From: Metellina segmentata
Taxonomy: Eukaryota; Arthropoda; Arachnida; Araneae; Tetragnathidae
Assembly (NCBI GenBank): GCA_947359465.1
Contig: OX375881.1
Location: 29,429,742 to 29,493,741 of the forward strand
Direction: 5' to 3'
DNA length: 64,000 nt
The notes under the pieces were generated by a model that was not told the origin of the DNA, made no database searches, and saw nothing but the letters and a program-made list of their open reading frames with translations. Shown here in pieces: positions 1-13,600 of this stretch. Every line of letters begins with the position of its first letter. Position 1 is the stretch's first letter. The translations under genes were made by a program, and so were the position numbers.

Positions 1-1984
1 CATAGAAATAATACAAGTACAATAAAACGATTGAAAAATTCGACTCCTAAGACGCCTAAAATTGACTTAAGGCCTATGCCAAAACCAATTCGAAATCGCC
101 ATAGAAATAATACAAGTACAATAAAACGATTGAAAAATTCGACTCCTAAGAGGCCTAAAATTGACTTAAGGCCTATGCCAAAACCAATTCGAAATCGCCA
201 AAGAAATAATACAAGTACAATAAAACGATTGAAAAATTCGATTCCTAAGAGGCCTAAAATTGACCTAAGGCCTAAGCCAAAACCAATTCGAAATCGCCAT
301 AGAAATAATACAAGTACAATAAAACGATTGAAAAATTCGACTCCTAAGACGCCTAAAATTGACTTAAGGCCTATGCCAAAACCAATTCGAAATCGCCATA
401 GAAATAATACAAGTACAATAAAACGATTGAAAAATTCGACTCCTAAGAGGCCTAAAATTGACTTAAGGCCTATGCCAAAACCAATTCGAAATCGAGATAG
501 AAATAATACAAGTACAATAAAACGATTGAAAAATTCGACTCCTAAGAGGCCTAAAATTGACTTAAGGCCTATGCCAAAACCAATTCGAAATCGCCATAGA
601 AATAATACAAGTACAATAAAACGATTGAAAAATTCGATTCCTAAGAGGCCTAAAATTGACCTAAGGCCTAAGCCAAAACCAATTCGAAATCGCCAAAGAA
701 ATAATACAAGTACAATAAAACGATTGAAAAATTCGACTCCTTAGACGCCTAAAATTGACTTAAGGCCTATGCCAAAACCAATTCGAAATCGAGATAGAAA
801 TAATACAAGTACAATAAAACGATTGAAAAATTCGACTCCTAAGAGGCCTAAAATTGACTTAAGGCCTATGCCAAAACCAATTCGAAATCGCCAAAGAAAT
901 AATACAAGTACAATAAAACGATTGAAAAATTCGACTCCTAAGAGGCCTAAAATTGACTTAAGGCCTATGCCAAAACCAATTCGAAATCGCCATAGAAATA
1001 ATACAAGTACAATAAAACGATTGAAAAATTCGACTCCTAAGAGGCCTAAAATTGACTTAAGGCCTATGCCAAAACCAATTCGAAATCGCCATAGAAATAA
1101 TACAAGTACAATAAAACGATTGAAAAATTCGACTCCTAAGAGGCCTAAAATTGACTTAAGGCCTATGCCAAAACCAATTCGAAATCGCCATAGAAATAAT
1201 ACAAGTACAATAAAACGATTGAAAAATTCGACTCCTAAGAGGCCTAAAATTGACTTAAGGCCTATGCCAAAACCAATTCGAAATCGCCATAGAAATAATA
1301 CAAGTACAATAAAACGATTGAAAAATTCGACTCCTAAGAGGCCTAAAATTGACTTAAGGCCTATGCCAAAACCAATTCGAAATTGCCATAGAAATAATAC
1401 AAGTACAATAAAACGATTGAAAAATTCGATTCCTAAGAGGCTTAAAATTGACCTAAGGCCTAAGCCAAAACCAATTCGAAATCGCCATAGAAATAATACA
1501 AGTACAATAAAACGATTGAAAAATTCGACTCCTAAGACGCCTAAAATTGACTTAAGGCCTATGCCAAAACCAATTCGAAATCGCCATAGAAATAATACAA
1601 GTACAATTAAACGATTGAAAAATTCGACTCCTAAGAGGCCTAAAATTGACTTAAGGCCTATGCCAAAACCAATTCGAAATCGCCAAAGAAATAATACAAG
1701 TACAATAAAACGATTGAAAAATTCGACTCCTAAGACGCCTAAAATTGACTTAAGGCCTATGCCAAAACCAATTCGAAATCGCCATAGAAATAATACAAGT
1801 ACAATAAAACGATTGAAAAATTCGACTCCTAAGAGGCCTAAAATTGACTTAAGGCCTATGCCAAAACCAATTCGAAATCGCCATAGAAATAATACAAGTA
1901 CAATAAAACGATTGAAAAATTCGACTCCTAAGAGGCCTAAAATTGACTTAAGGCCTATGCCAAAACCAATTCGAAATCGCCATA

Positions 1985-4900
1985 GAAATAATACAAGTAC
2001 AATAAAACGATTGAAAAATTCGACTCCTAAGAGGCCTAAAATTGACTTAAGGCCTATGCCAAAACCAATTCGAAATCGCCATAGAAATAATACAAGTACA
2101 ATAAAACGATTGAAAAATTCGATTCCTAAGAGGCCTAAAATTGACCTAAGGCCTAAGCCAAAACCAATTCGAAATCGCCAAAGAAATAATACAAGTACAA
2201 TAAAACGATTGAAAAATTCGACTCCTTAGACGCCTAAAATTGACTTAAGGCCTATGCCAAAACCAATTCGAAATCGAGATAGAAATAATACAAGTACAAT
2301 AAAACGATTGAAAAATTCGACTCCTAAGAGGCCTAAAATTGACTTAAGGCCTATGCCAAAACCAATTCGAAATCGCCAAAGAAATAATACAAGTACAATA
2401 AAACGATTGAAAAATTCGACTCCTAAGAGGCCTAAAATTGACTTAAGGCCTATGCCAAAACCAATTCGAAATCGCCATAGAAATAATACAAGTACAATAA
2501 AACGATTGAAAAATTCGACTCCTAAGAGGCCTAAAATTGACTTAAGGCCTATGCCAAAACCAATTCGAAATCGCCATAGAAATAATACAAGTACAATAAA
2601 ACGATTGAAAAATTCGACTCCTAAGAGGCCTAAAATTGACTTAAGGCCTATGCCAAAACCAATTCGAAATCGCCATAGAAATAATACAAGTACAATAAAA
2701 CGATTGAAAAATTCGACTCCTAAGAGGCCTAAAATTGACTTAAGGCCTATGCCAAAACCAATTCGAAATCGCCATAGAAATAATACAAGTACAATAAAAC
2801 GATTGAAAAATTCGACTCCTAAGAGGCCTAAAATTGACTTAAGGCCTATGCCAAAACCAATTCGAAATTGCCATAGAAATAATACAAGTACAATAAAACG
2901 ATTGAAAAATTCGATTCCTAAGAGGCTTAAAATTGACCTAAGGCCTAAGCCAAAACCAATTCGAAATCGCCATAGAAATAATACAAGTACAATAAAACGA
3001 TTGAAAAATTCGACTCCTAAGACGCCTAAAATTGACTTAAGGCCTATGCCAAAACCAATTCGAAATCGCCATAGAAATAATACAAGTACAATTAAACGAT
3101 TGAAAAATTCGACTCCTAAGAGGCCTAAAATTGACTTAAGGCCTATGCCAAAACCAATTCGAAATCGCCAAAGAAATAATACAAGTACAATAAAACGATT
3201 GAAAAATTCGACTCCTAAGACGCCTAAAATTGACTTAAGGCCTATGCCAAAACCAATTCGAAATCGCCATAGAAATAATACAAGTACAATAAAACGATTG
3301 AAAAATTCGACTCCTAAGAGGCCTAAAATTGACTTAAGGCCTATGCCAAAACCAATTCGAAATCGCCATAGAAATAATACAAGTACAATAAAACGATTGA
3401 AAAATTCGACTCCTAAGAGGCCTAAAATTGACTTAAGGCCTATGCCAAAACCAATTCGAAATCGCCATAGAAATAATACAAGTACAATAAAACGATTGAA
3501 AAATTCGACTCCTAAGAGGCCTAAAATTGACTTAAGGCCTATGCCAAAACCAATTCGAAATCGCCATAGAAATAATACAAGTACAATAAAACGATTGAAA
3601 AATTCGACTCCTAAGAGGCCTAAAATTGACTTAAGGCCTATGCCAAAACCAATTCGAAATCGCCATAGAAATAATACAAGTACAATAAAACGATTGAAAA
3701 ATTCGACTCCTAAGAGGCCTAAAATTGACTTAAGGCCTATGCCAAAACCAATTCGAAATCGCCATAGAAATAATACAAGTACAATAAAACGATTGAAAAA
3801 TTCGATTCCTAAGAGGCCTAAAATTGACCTAAGGCCTAAGCCAAAACCAATTCGAAATCGCCATAGAAATAATACAAGTACAATAAAACGATTGAAAAAT
3901 TCGACTCCTAAGAGGCCTAAAATTGACCTAAGGCCTAAGCCAAAACCAATTCGAAATCGCCATAGAAATAATACAAGTACAATAAAACGATTGAAAAATT
4001 CGACTCCTAAGACGCCTAAAATTGACTTAAGGCCTATGCCAAAACCAATTCGAAATCGCCATAGAAATAATACAAGTACAATAAAACGATTGAAAAATTC
4101 GACTCCTAAGAGGCCTAAAATTGACTTAAGGCCTATGCCAAAACCAATTCGAAATCGAGATAGAAATAATACAAGTACAATAAAACGATTGAAAAATTCG
4201 ACTCCTAAGAGGCCTAAAATTGACTTAAGGCCTATGCCAAAACCAATTCGAAATCGCCATAGAAATAATACAAGTACAATAAAACGATTGAAAAATTCGA
4301 TTCCTAAGAGGCCTAAAATTGACCTAAGGCCTAAGCCAAAACCAATTCGAAATCGCCAAAGAAATAATACAAGTACAATAAAACGATTGAAAAATTCGAC
4401 TCCTTAGACGCCTAAAATTGACTTAAGGCCTATGCCAAAACCAATTCGAAATCGAGATAGAAATAATACAAGTACAATAAAACGATTGAAAAATTCGACT
4501 CCTAAGAGGCCTAAAATTGACTTAAGACCTATGCCAAAACCAATTCGAAATCGCCAAAGAAATAATACAAGTACAATAAAACGATTGAAAAATTCGACTC
4601 CTAAGAGGCCTAAAATTGACTTAAGGCCTATGCCAAAACCAATTCGAAATCGCCAAAGAAATAATACAAGTACAATAAAACGATTGAAAAATTCGATTCC
4701 TAAGAGGCCTAAAATTGACCTAAGGCCTAAGCCAAAACCAATTCGAAATCGCCATAGAAATAATACAAGTACAATAAAACGATTGAAAAATTCGACTCCT
4801 AAGACGCCTAAAATTGACTTAAGGCCTATGCCAAAACCAATTCGAAATCGCCATAGAAATAATACAAGTACAATAAAACGATTGAAAAATTCGACTCCTA

Positions 4901-5692
4901 AGAGGCCTAAAATTGACTTAAGGCCTATGCCAAAACCAATTCGAAATCGAGATAGAAATAATACAAGTACAATAAAACGATTGAAAAATTCGACTCCTAA
5001 GAGGCCTAAAATTGACTTAAGGCCTATGCCAAAACCAATTCGAAATCGCCATAGAAATAATACAAGTACAATAAAACGATTGAAAAATTCGATTCCTAAG
5101 AGGCCTAAAATTGACCTAAGGCCTAAGCCAAAACCAATTCGAAATCGCCAAAGAAATAATACAAGTACAATAAAACGATTGAAAAATTCGACTCCTTAGA
5201 CGCCTAAAATTGACTTAAGGCCTATGCCAAAACCAATTCGAAATCGAGATAGAAATAATACAAGTACAATAAAACGATTGAAAAATTCGACTCCTAAGAG
5301 GCCTAAAATTGACTTAAGGCCTATGCCAAAACCAATTCGAAATCGCCAAAGAAATAATACAAGTACAATAAAACGATTGAAAAATTCGACTCCTAAGAGG
5401 CCTAAAATTGACTTAAGGCCTATGCCAAAACCAATTCGAAATCGCCATAGAAATAATACAAGTACAATAAAACGATTGAAAAATTCGACTCCTAAGAGGC
5501 CTAAAATTGACTTAAGGCCTATGCCAAAACCAATTCGAAATCGCCATAGAAATAATACAAGTACAATAAAACGATTGAAAAATTCGACTCCTAAGAGGCC
5601 TAAAATTGACTTAAGGCCTATGCCAAAACCAATTCGAAATCGCCATAGAAATAATACAAGTACAATAAAACGATTGAAAAATTCGACTCCTA
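1985..5692 (+). repeat. Higher-order repeat copy 1 (offset 4,950 bp)
   Basis: About 3.7 kb of satellite whose series of monomer variants recurs 4,950 bp (50 monomers) downstream. Shared private markers include the AATTGCCAT variant at about 2,866 and 7,816, the ACAATTAAACG variant at about 3,091 and 8,041, the TTAAGACCT variant at 4,522 and 9,472, and TAG-bearing monomers at matching spacings of 22 then 8 units. Limits were set where the marker patterns diverge and were not aligned base by base. Confidence 0.85.
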
Positions 5693-6934
5693 AGACGCCT
5701 AAAATTGACTTAAGGCCTATGCCAAAACCAATTCGAAATCGCCATAGAAATAATACAAGTACAATAAAACGATTGAAAAATTCGACTCCTAAGAGGCCTA
5801 AAATTGACTTAAGGCCTATGCCAAAACCAATTCGAAATCGCCATAGAAATAATACAAGTACAATAAAACGATTGAAAAATTCGACTCCTAAGAGGCCTAA
5901 AATTGACTTAAGGCCTATGCCAAAACCAATTCGAAATCGCCATAGAAATAATACAAGTACAATAAAACGATTGAAAAATTCGATTCCTAAGAGGCTTAAA
6001 ATTGACCTAAGGCCTAAGCCAAAACCAATTCGAAATCGCCATAGAAATAATACAAGTACAATAAAACGATTGAAAAATTCGACTCCTAAGACGCCTAAAA
6101 TTGACTTAAGGCCTATGCCAAAACCAATTCGAAATCGCCATAGAAATAATACAAGTACAATAAAACGATTGAAAAATTCGACTCCTAAGAGGCCTAAAAT
6201 TGACTTAAGGCCTATGCCAAAACCAATTCGAAATCGAGATAGAAATAATACAAGTACAATAAAACGATTGAAAAATTCGACTCCTAAGAGGCCTAAAATT
6301 GACTTAAGGCCTATGCCAAAACCAATTCGAAATCGCCAAAGAAATAATACAAGTACAATAAAACGATTGAAAAATTCGACTCCTAAGACGCCTAAAATTG
6401 ACTTAAGGCCTATGCCAAAACCAATTCGAAATCGCCATAGAAATAATACAAGTACAATAAAACGATTGAAAAATTCGACTCCTAAGACGCCTAAAATTGA
6501 CTTAAGGCCTATGCCAAAACCAATTCGAAATCGCCATAGAAATAATACAAGTACAATAAAACGATTGAAAAATTCGACTCCTAAGAGGCCTAAAATTGAC
6601 TTAAGGCCTATGCCAAAACCAATTCGAAATCGCCAAAGAAATAATACAAGTACAATAAAACGATTGAAAAATTCGATTCCTAAGAGGCCTAAAATTGACC
6701 TAAGGCCTAAGCCAAAACCAATTCGAAATCGCCATAGAAATAATACAAGTACAATAAAACGATTGAAAAATTCGACTCCTAAGACGCCTAAAATTGACTT
6801 AAGGCCTATGCCAAAACCAATTCGAAATCGCCATAGAAATAATACAAGTACAATAAAACGATTGAAAAATTCGACTCCTAAGAGGCCTAAAATTGACTTA
6901 AGGCCTATGCCAAAACCAATTCGAAATCGAGATA

Positions 6935-9900
6935 GAAATAATACAAGTACAATAAAACGATTGAAAAATTCGACTCCTAAGAGGCCTAAAATTGACTTAA
7001 GGCCTATGCCAAAACCAATTCGAAATCGCCATAGAAATAATACAAGTACAATAAAACGATTGAAAAATTCGATTCCTAAGAGGCCTAAAATTGACCTAAG
7101 GCCTAAGCCAAAACCAATTCGAAATCGCCAAAGAAATAATACAAGTACAATAAAACGATTGAAAAATTCGACTCCTTAGACGCCTAAAATTGACTTAAGG
7201 CCTATGCCAAAACCAATTCGAAATCGAGATAGAAATAATACAAGTACAATAAAACGATTGAAAAATTCGACTCCTAAGAGGCCTAAAATTGACTTAAGGC
7301 CTATGCCAAAACCAATTCGAAATCGCCAAAGAAATAATACAAGTACAATAAAACGATTGAAAAATTCGACTCCTAAGAGGCCTAAAATTGACTTAAGGCC
7401 TATGCCAAAACCAATTCGAAATCGCCATAGAAATAATACAAGTACAATAAAACGATTGAAAAATTCGACTCCTAAGAGGCCTAAAATTGACTTAAGGCCT
7501 ATGCCAAAACCAATTCGAAATCGCCATAGAAATAATACAAGTACAATAAAACGATTGAAAAATTCGACTCCTAAGAGGCCTAAAATTGACTTAAGGCCTA
7601 TGCCAAAACCAATTCGAAATCGCCATAGAAATAATACAAGTACAATAAAACGATTGAAAAATTCGACTCCTAAGAGGCCTAAAATTGACTTAAGGCCTAT
7701 GCCAAAACCAATTCGAAATCGCCATAGAAATAATACAAGTACAATAAAACGATTGAAAAATTCGACTCCTAAGAGGCCTAAAATTGACTTAAGGCCTATG
7801 CCAAAACCAATTCGAAATTGCCATAGAAATAATACAAGTACAATAAAACGATTGAAAAATTCGATTCCTAAGAGGCTTAAAATTGACCTAAGGCCTAAGC
7901 CAAAACCAATTCGAAATCGCCATAGAAATAATACAAGTACAATAAAACGATTGAAAAATTCGACTCCTAAGACGCCTAAAATTGACTTAAGGCCTATGCC
8001 AAAACCAATTCGAAATCGCCATAGAAATAATACAAGTACAATTAAACGATTGAAAAATTCGACTCCTAAGAGGCCTAAAATTGACTTAAGGCCTATGCCA
8101 AAACCAATTCGAAATCGCCAAAGAAATAATACAAGTACAATAAAACGATTGAAAAATTCGACTCCTAAGACGCCTAAAATTGACTTAAGGCCTATGCCAA
8201 AACCAATTCGAAATCGCCATAGAAATAATACAAGTACAATAAAACGATTGAAAAATTCGACTCCTAAGAGGCCTAAAATTGACTTAAGGCCTATGCCAAA
8301 ACCAATTCGAAATCGCCATAGAAATAATACAAGTACAATAAAACGATTGAAAAATTCGACTCCTAAGAGGCCTAAAATTGACTTAAGGCCTATGCCAAAA
8401 CCAATTCGAAATCGCCATAGAAATAATACAAGTACAATAAAACGATTGAAAAATTCGACTCCTAAGAGGCCTAAAATTGACTTAAGGCCTATGCCAAAAC
8501 CAATTCGAAATCGCCATAGAAATAATACAAGTACAATAAAACGATTGAAAAATTCGACTCCTAAGAGGCCTAAAATTGACTTAAGGCCTATGCCAAAACC
8601 AATTCGAAATCGCCATAGAAATAATACAAGTACAATAAAACGATTGAAAAATTCGACTCCTAAGAGGCCTAAAATTGACTTAAGGCCTATGCCAAAACCA
8701 ATTCGAAATCGCCATAGAAATAATACAAGTACAATAAAACGATTGAAAAATTCGATTCCTAAGAGGCCTAAAATTGACCTAAGGCCTAAGCCAAAACCAA
8801 TTCGAAATCGCCATAGAAATAATACAAGTACAATAAAACGATTGAAAAATTCGACTCCTAAGAGGCCTAAAATTGACCTAAGGCCTAAGCCAAAACCAAT
8901 TCGAAATCGCCATAGAAATAATACAAGTACAATAAAACGATTGAAAAATTCGACTCCTAAGACGCCTAAAATTGACTTAAGGCCTATGCCAAAACCAATT
9001 CGAAATCGCCATAGAAATAATACAAGTACAATAAAACGATTGAAAAATTCGACTCCTAAGAGGCCTAAAATTGACTTAAGGCCTATGCCAAAACCAATTC
9101 GAAATCGAGATAGAAATAATACAAGTACAATAAAACGATTGAAAAATTCGACTCCTAAGAGGCCTAAAATTGACTTAAGGCCTATGCCAAAACCAATTCG
9201 AAATCGCCATAGAAATAATACAAGTACAATAAAACGATTGAAAAATTCGATTCCTAAGAGGCCTAAAATTGACCTAAGGCCTAAGCCAAAACCAATTCGA
9301 AATCGCCAAAGAAATAATACAAGTACAATAAAACGATTGAAAAATTCGACTCCTTAGACGCCTAAAATTGACTTAAGGCCTATGCCAAAACCAATTCGAA
9401 ATCGAGATAGAAATAATACAAGTACAATAAAACGATTGAAAAATTCGACTCCTAAGAGGCCTAAAATTGACTTAAGACCTATGCCAAAACCAATTCGAAA
9501 TCGCCAAAGAAATAATACAAGTACAATAAAACGATTGAAAAATTCGACTCCTAAGAGGCCTAAAATTGACTTAAGGCCTATGCCAAAACCAATTCGAAAT
9601 CGCCAAAGAAATAATACAAGTACAATAAAACGATTGAAAAATTCGATTCCTAAGAGGCCTAAAATTGACCTAAGGCCTAAGCCAAAACCAATTCGAAATC
9701 GCCATAGAAATAATACAAGTACAATAAAACGATTGAAAAATTCGACTCCTAAGACGCCTAAAATTGACTTAAGGCCTATGCCAAAACCAATTCGAAATCG
9801 CCATAGAAATAATACAAGTACAATAAAACGATTGAAAAATTCGACTCCTAAGAGGCCTAAAATTGACTTAAGGCCTATGCCAAAACCAATTCGAAATCGA

Positions 9901-10642
9901 GATAGAAATAATACAAGTACAATAAAACGATTGAAAAATTCGACTCCTAAGAGGCCTAAAATTGACTTAAGGCCTATGCCAAAACCAATTCGAAATCGCC
10001 ATAGAAATAATACAAGTACAATAAAACGATTGAAAAATTCGATTCCTAAGAGGCCTAAAATTGACCTAAGGCCTAAGCCAAAACCAATTCGAAATCGCCA
10101 AAGAAATAATACAAGTACAATAAAACGATTGAAAAATTCGACTCCTTAGACGCCTAAAATTGACTTAAGGCCTATGCCAAAACCAATTCGAAATCGAGAT
10201 AGAAATAATACAAGTACAATAAAACGATTGAAAAATTCGACTCCTAAGAGGCCTAAAATTGACTTAAGGCCTATGCCAAAACCAATTCGAAATCGCCAAA
10301 GAAATAATACAAGTACAATAAAACGATTGAAAAATTCGACTCCTAAGAGGCCTAAAATTGACTTAAGGCCTATGCCAAAACCAATTCGAAATCGCCATAG
10401 AAATAATACAAGTACAATAAAACGATTGAAAAATTCGACTCCTAAGAGGCCTAAAATTGACTTAAGGCCTATGCCAAAACCAATTCGAAATCGCCATAGA
10501 AATAATACAAGTACAATAAAACGATTGAAAAATTCGACTCCTAAGAGGCCTAAAATTGACTTAAGGCCTATGCCAAAACCAATTCGAAATCGCCATAGAA
10601 ATAATACAAGTACAATAAAACGATTGAAAAATTCGACTCCTA
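6935..10642 (+). repeat. Higher-order repeat copy 2 (offset 4,950 bp)
   Basis: Second copy of the segment at 1,985-5,692. Marker variants and TAG spacing match in order. The left limit is a GAGAT versus CCAT difference near 6,930. The right limit is an AGG versus ACG difference near 10,644. The agreement over about 37 monomers indicates a recent block duplication or unequal exchange. Confidence 0.85.
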
Positions 10643-13600
10643 AGAGGCCTAAAATTGACTTAAGGCCTATGCCAAAACCAATTCGAAATCGCCATAGAAA
10701 TAATACAAGTACAATTAAACGATTGAAAAATTCGACTCCTAAGAGGCCTAAAATTGACTTAAGGCCTATGCCAAAACCAATTCGAAATCGAGATAGAAAT
10801 AATACAAGTACAATAAAACGATTGAAAAATTCGACTCCTAAGAGGCCTAAAATTGACTTAAGGCCTATGCCAAAACCAATTCGAAATCGCCAAAGAAATA
10901 ATACAAGTACAATAAAACGATTGAAAAATTCGACTCCTAAGACGCCTAAAATTGACTTAAGGCCTATGCCAAAACCAATTCGAAATCGCCATAGAAATAA
11001 TACAAGTACAATAAAACGATTGAAAAATTCGACTCCTAAGAGGCCTAAAATTGACTTAAGGCCTATGCCAAAACCAATTCGAAATCGCCATAGAAATAAT
11101 ACAAGTACAATAAAACGATTGAAAAATTCGACTCCTAAGAGGCCTAAAATTGACTTAAGGCCTATGCCAAAACCAATTCGAAATCGCCATAGAAATAATA
11201 CAAGTACAATAAAACGATTGAAAAATTCGACTCCTAAGAGGCCTAAAATTGACTTAAGGCCTATGCCAAAACCAATTCGAAATCGCCATAGAAATAATAC
11301 AAGTACAATAAAACGATTGAAAAATTCGACTCCTAAGAGGCCTAAAATTGACTTAAGGCCTATGCCAAAACCAATTCGAAATCGCCATAGAAATAATACA
11401 AGTACAATAAAACGATTGAAAAATTCGATTCCTAAGAGGCTTAAAATTGACCTAAGGCCTAAGCCAAAACCAATTCGAAATCGCCATAGAAATAATACAA
11501 GTACAATAAAACGATTGAAAAATTCAACTCCTAAGACGCCTAAAATTGACTTAAGGCCTTTGCCAAAACCAATTCGAAATCGCCATAGAAATAATACAAG
11601 TACAATAAAACGATTGAAAAATTCGACTCCTAAGAGGCCTAAAATTGACTTAAGGCCTATGCCAAAACCAATTCGAAATCGCCATAGAAATAATACAAGT
11701 ACAATAAAACGATTGAAAAATTCGACTCCTAAGAGGCCTAAAATTGACTTAAGGCCTATGCCAAAACCAATTCGAAATCGCCATAGAAATAATACAAGTA
11801 CAATAAAACGATTGAAAAATTCGACTCCTAAGAGGCCTAAAATTGACTTAAGGCCTATGCCAAAACCAATTCGAAATCGCCATAGAAATAATACAAGTAC
11901 AATAAAACGATTGAAAAATTCGACTCCTAAGAGGCCTAAAATTGACTTAAGGCCTATGCCAAAACCAATTCGAAATCGCCATAGAAATAATACAAGTACA
12001 ATAAAACGATTGAAAAATTCGATTCCTAAGAGGCTTAAAATTGACCTAAGGCCTAAGCCAAAACCAATTCGAAATCGCCATAGAAATAATACAAGTACAA
12101 TAAAACGATTGAAAAATTCGACTCCTAAGACGCCTAAAATTGACTTAAGGCCTATGCCAAAACCAATTCGAAATCGCCATAGAAATAATACAAGTACAAT
12201 TAAACGATTGAAAAATTCGACTCCTAAGAGGCCTAAAATTGACTTAAGGCCTATGCCAAAACCAATTCGAAATCGAGATAGAAATAATACAAGTACAATA
12301 AAACGATTGAAAAATTCGACTCCTAAGAGGCCTAAAATTGACTTAAGGCCTATGCCAAAACCAATTCGAAATCGCCAAAGAAATAATACAAGTACAATAA
12401 AACGATTGAAAAATTCGACTCCTAAGACGCCTAAAATTGACTTAAGGCCTATGCAAAAACCAATTCGAAATCGCCATAGAAATAATACAAGTACAATAAA
12501 ACGATTGAAAAATTCGACTCCTAAGAGGCCTAAAATTGACTTAAGGCCTATGCCAAAACCAATTCGAAATCGCCATAGAAATAATACAAGTACAATAAAA
12601 CGATTGAAAAATTCGACTCCTAAGAGGCCTAAAATTGACTTAAGGCCTATGCCAAAACCAATTCGAAATCGCCATAGAAATAATACAAGTACAATAAAAC
12701 GATTGAAAAATTCGACTCCTAAGAGGCCTAAAATTGACTTAAGGCCTATGCCAAAACCAATTCGAAATCGCCATAGAAATAATACAAGTACAATAAAACG
12801 ATTGAAAAATTCGACTCCTAAGAGGCCTAAAATTGACTTAAGGCCTATGCCAAAACCAATTCGAAATCGCCATAGAAATAATACAAGTACAATAAAACGA
12901 TTGAAAAATTCGATTCCTAAGAGGCTTAAAATTGACCTAAGGCCTAAGCCAAAACCAATTCGAAATCGCCATAGAAATAATACAAGTACAATAAAACGAT
13001 TGAAAAATTCGACTCCTAAGACGCCTAAAATTGACTTAAGGCCTATGCCAAAACCAATTCGAAATCGCCATAGAAATAATACAAGTACAATAAAACGATT
13101 GAAAAATTCGATTCCTAAGAGGCCTAAAATTGACCTAAGGCCTAAGCCAAAACCAATTCGAAATCGCCATAGAAATAATACAAGTACAATAAAACGATTG
13201 AAAAATTCGACTCCTAAGAGGCCTAAAATTGACCTAAGGCCTAAGCCAAAACCAATTCGAAATCGCCATAGAAATAATACAAGTACAATAAAACGATTGA
13301 AAAATTCGACTCCTAAGACGCCTAAAATTGACTTAAGGCCTATGCCAAAACCAATTCGAAATCGCCATAGAAATAATACAAGTACAATAAAACGATTGAA
13401 AAATTCGACTCCTAAGAGGCCTAAAATTGACTTAAGGCCTATGCCAAAACCAATTCGAAATCGAGATAGAAATAATACAAGTACAATAAAACGATTGAAA
13501 AATTCGACTCCTAAGAGGCCTAAAATTGACTTAAGGCCTATGCCAAAACCAATTCGAAATCGCCATAGAAATAATACAAGTACAATAAAACGATTGAAAA

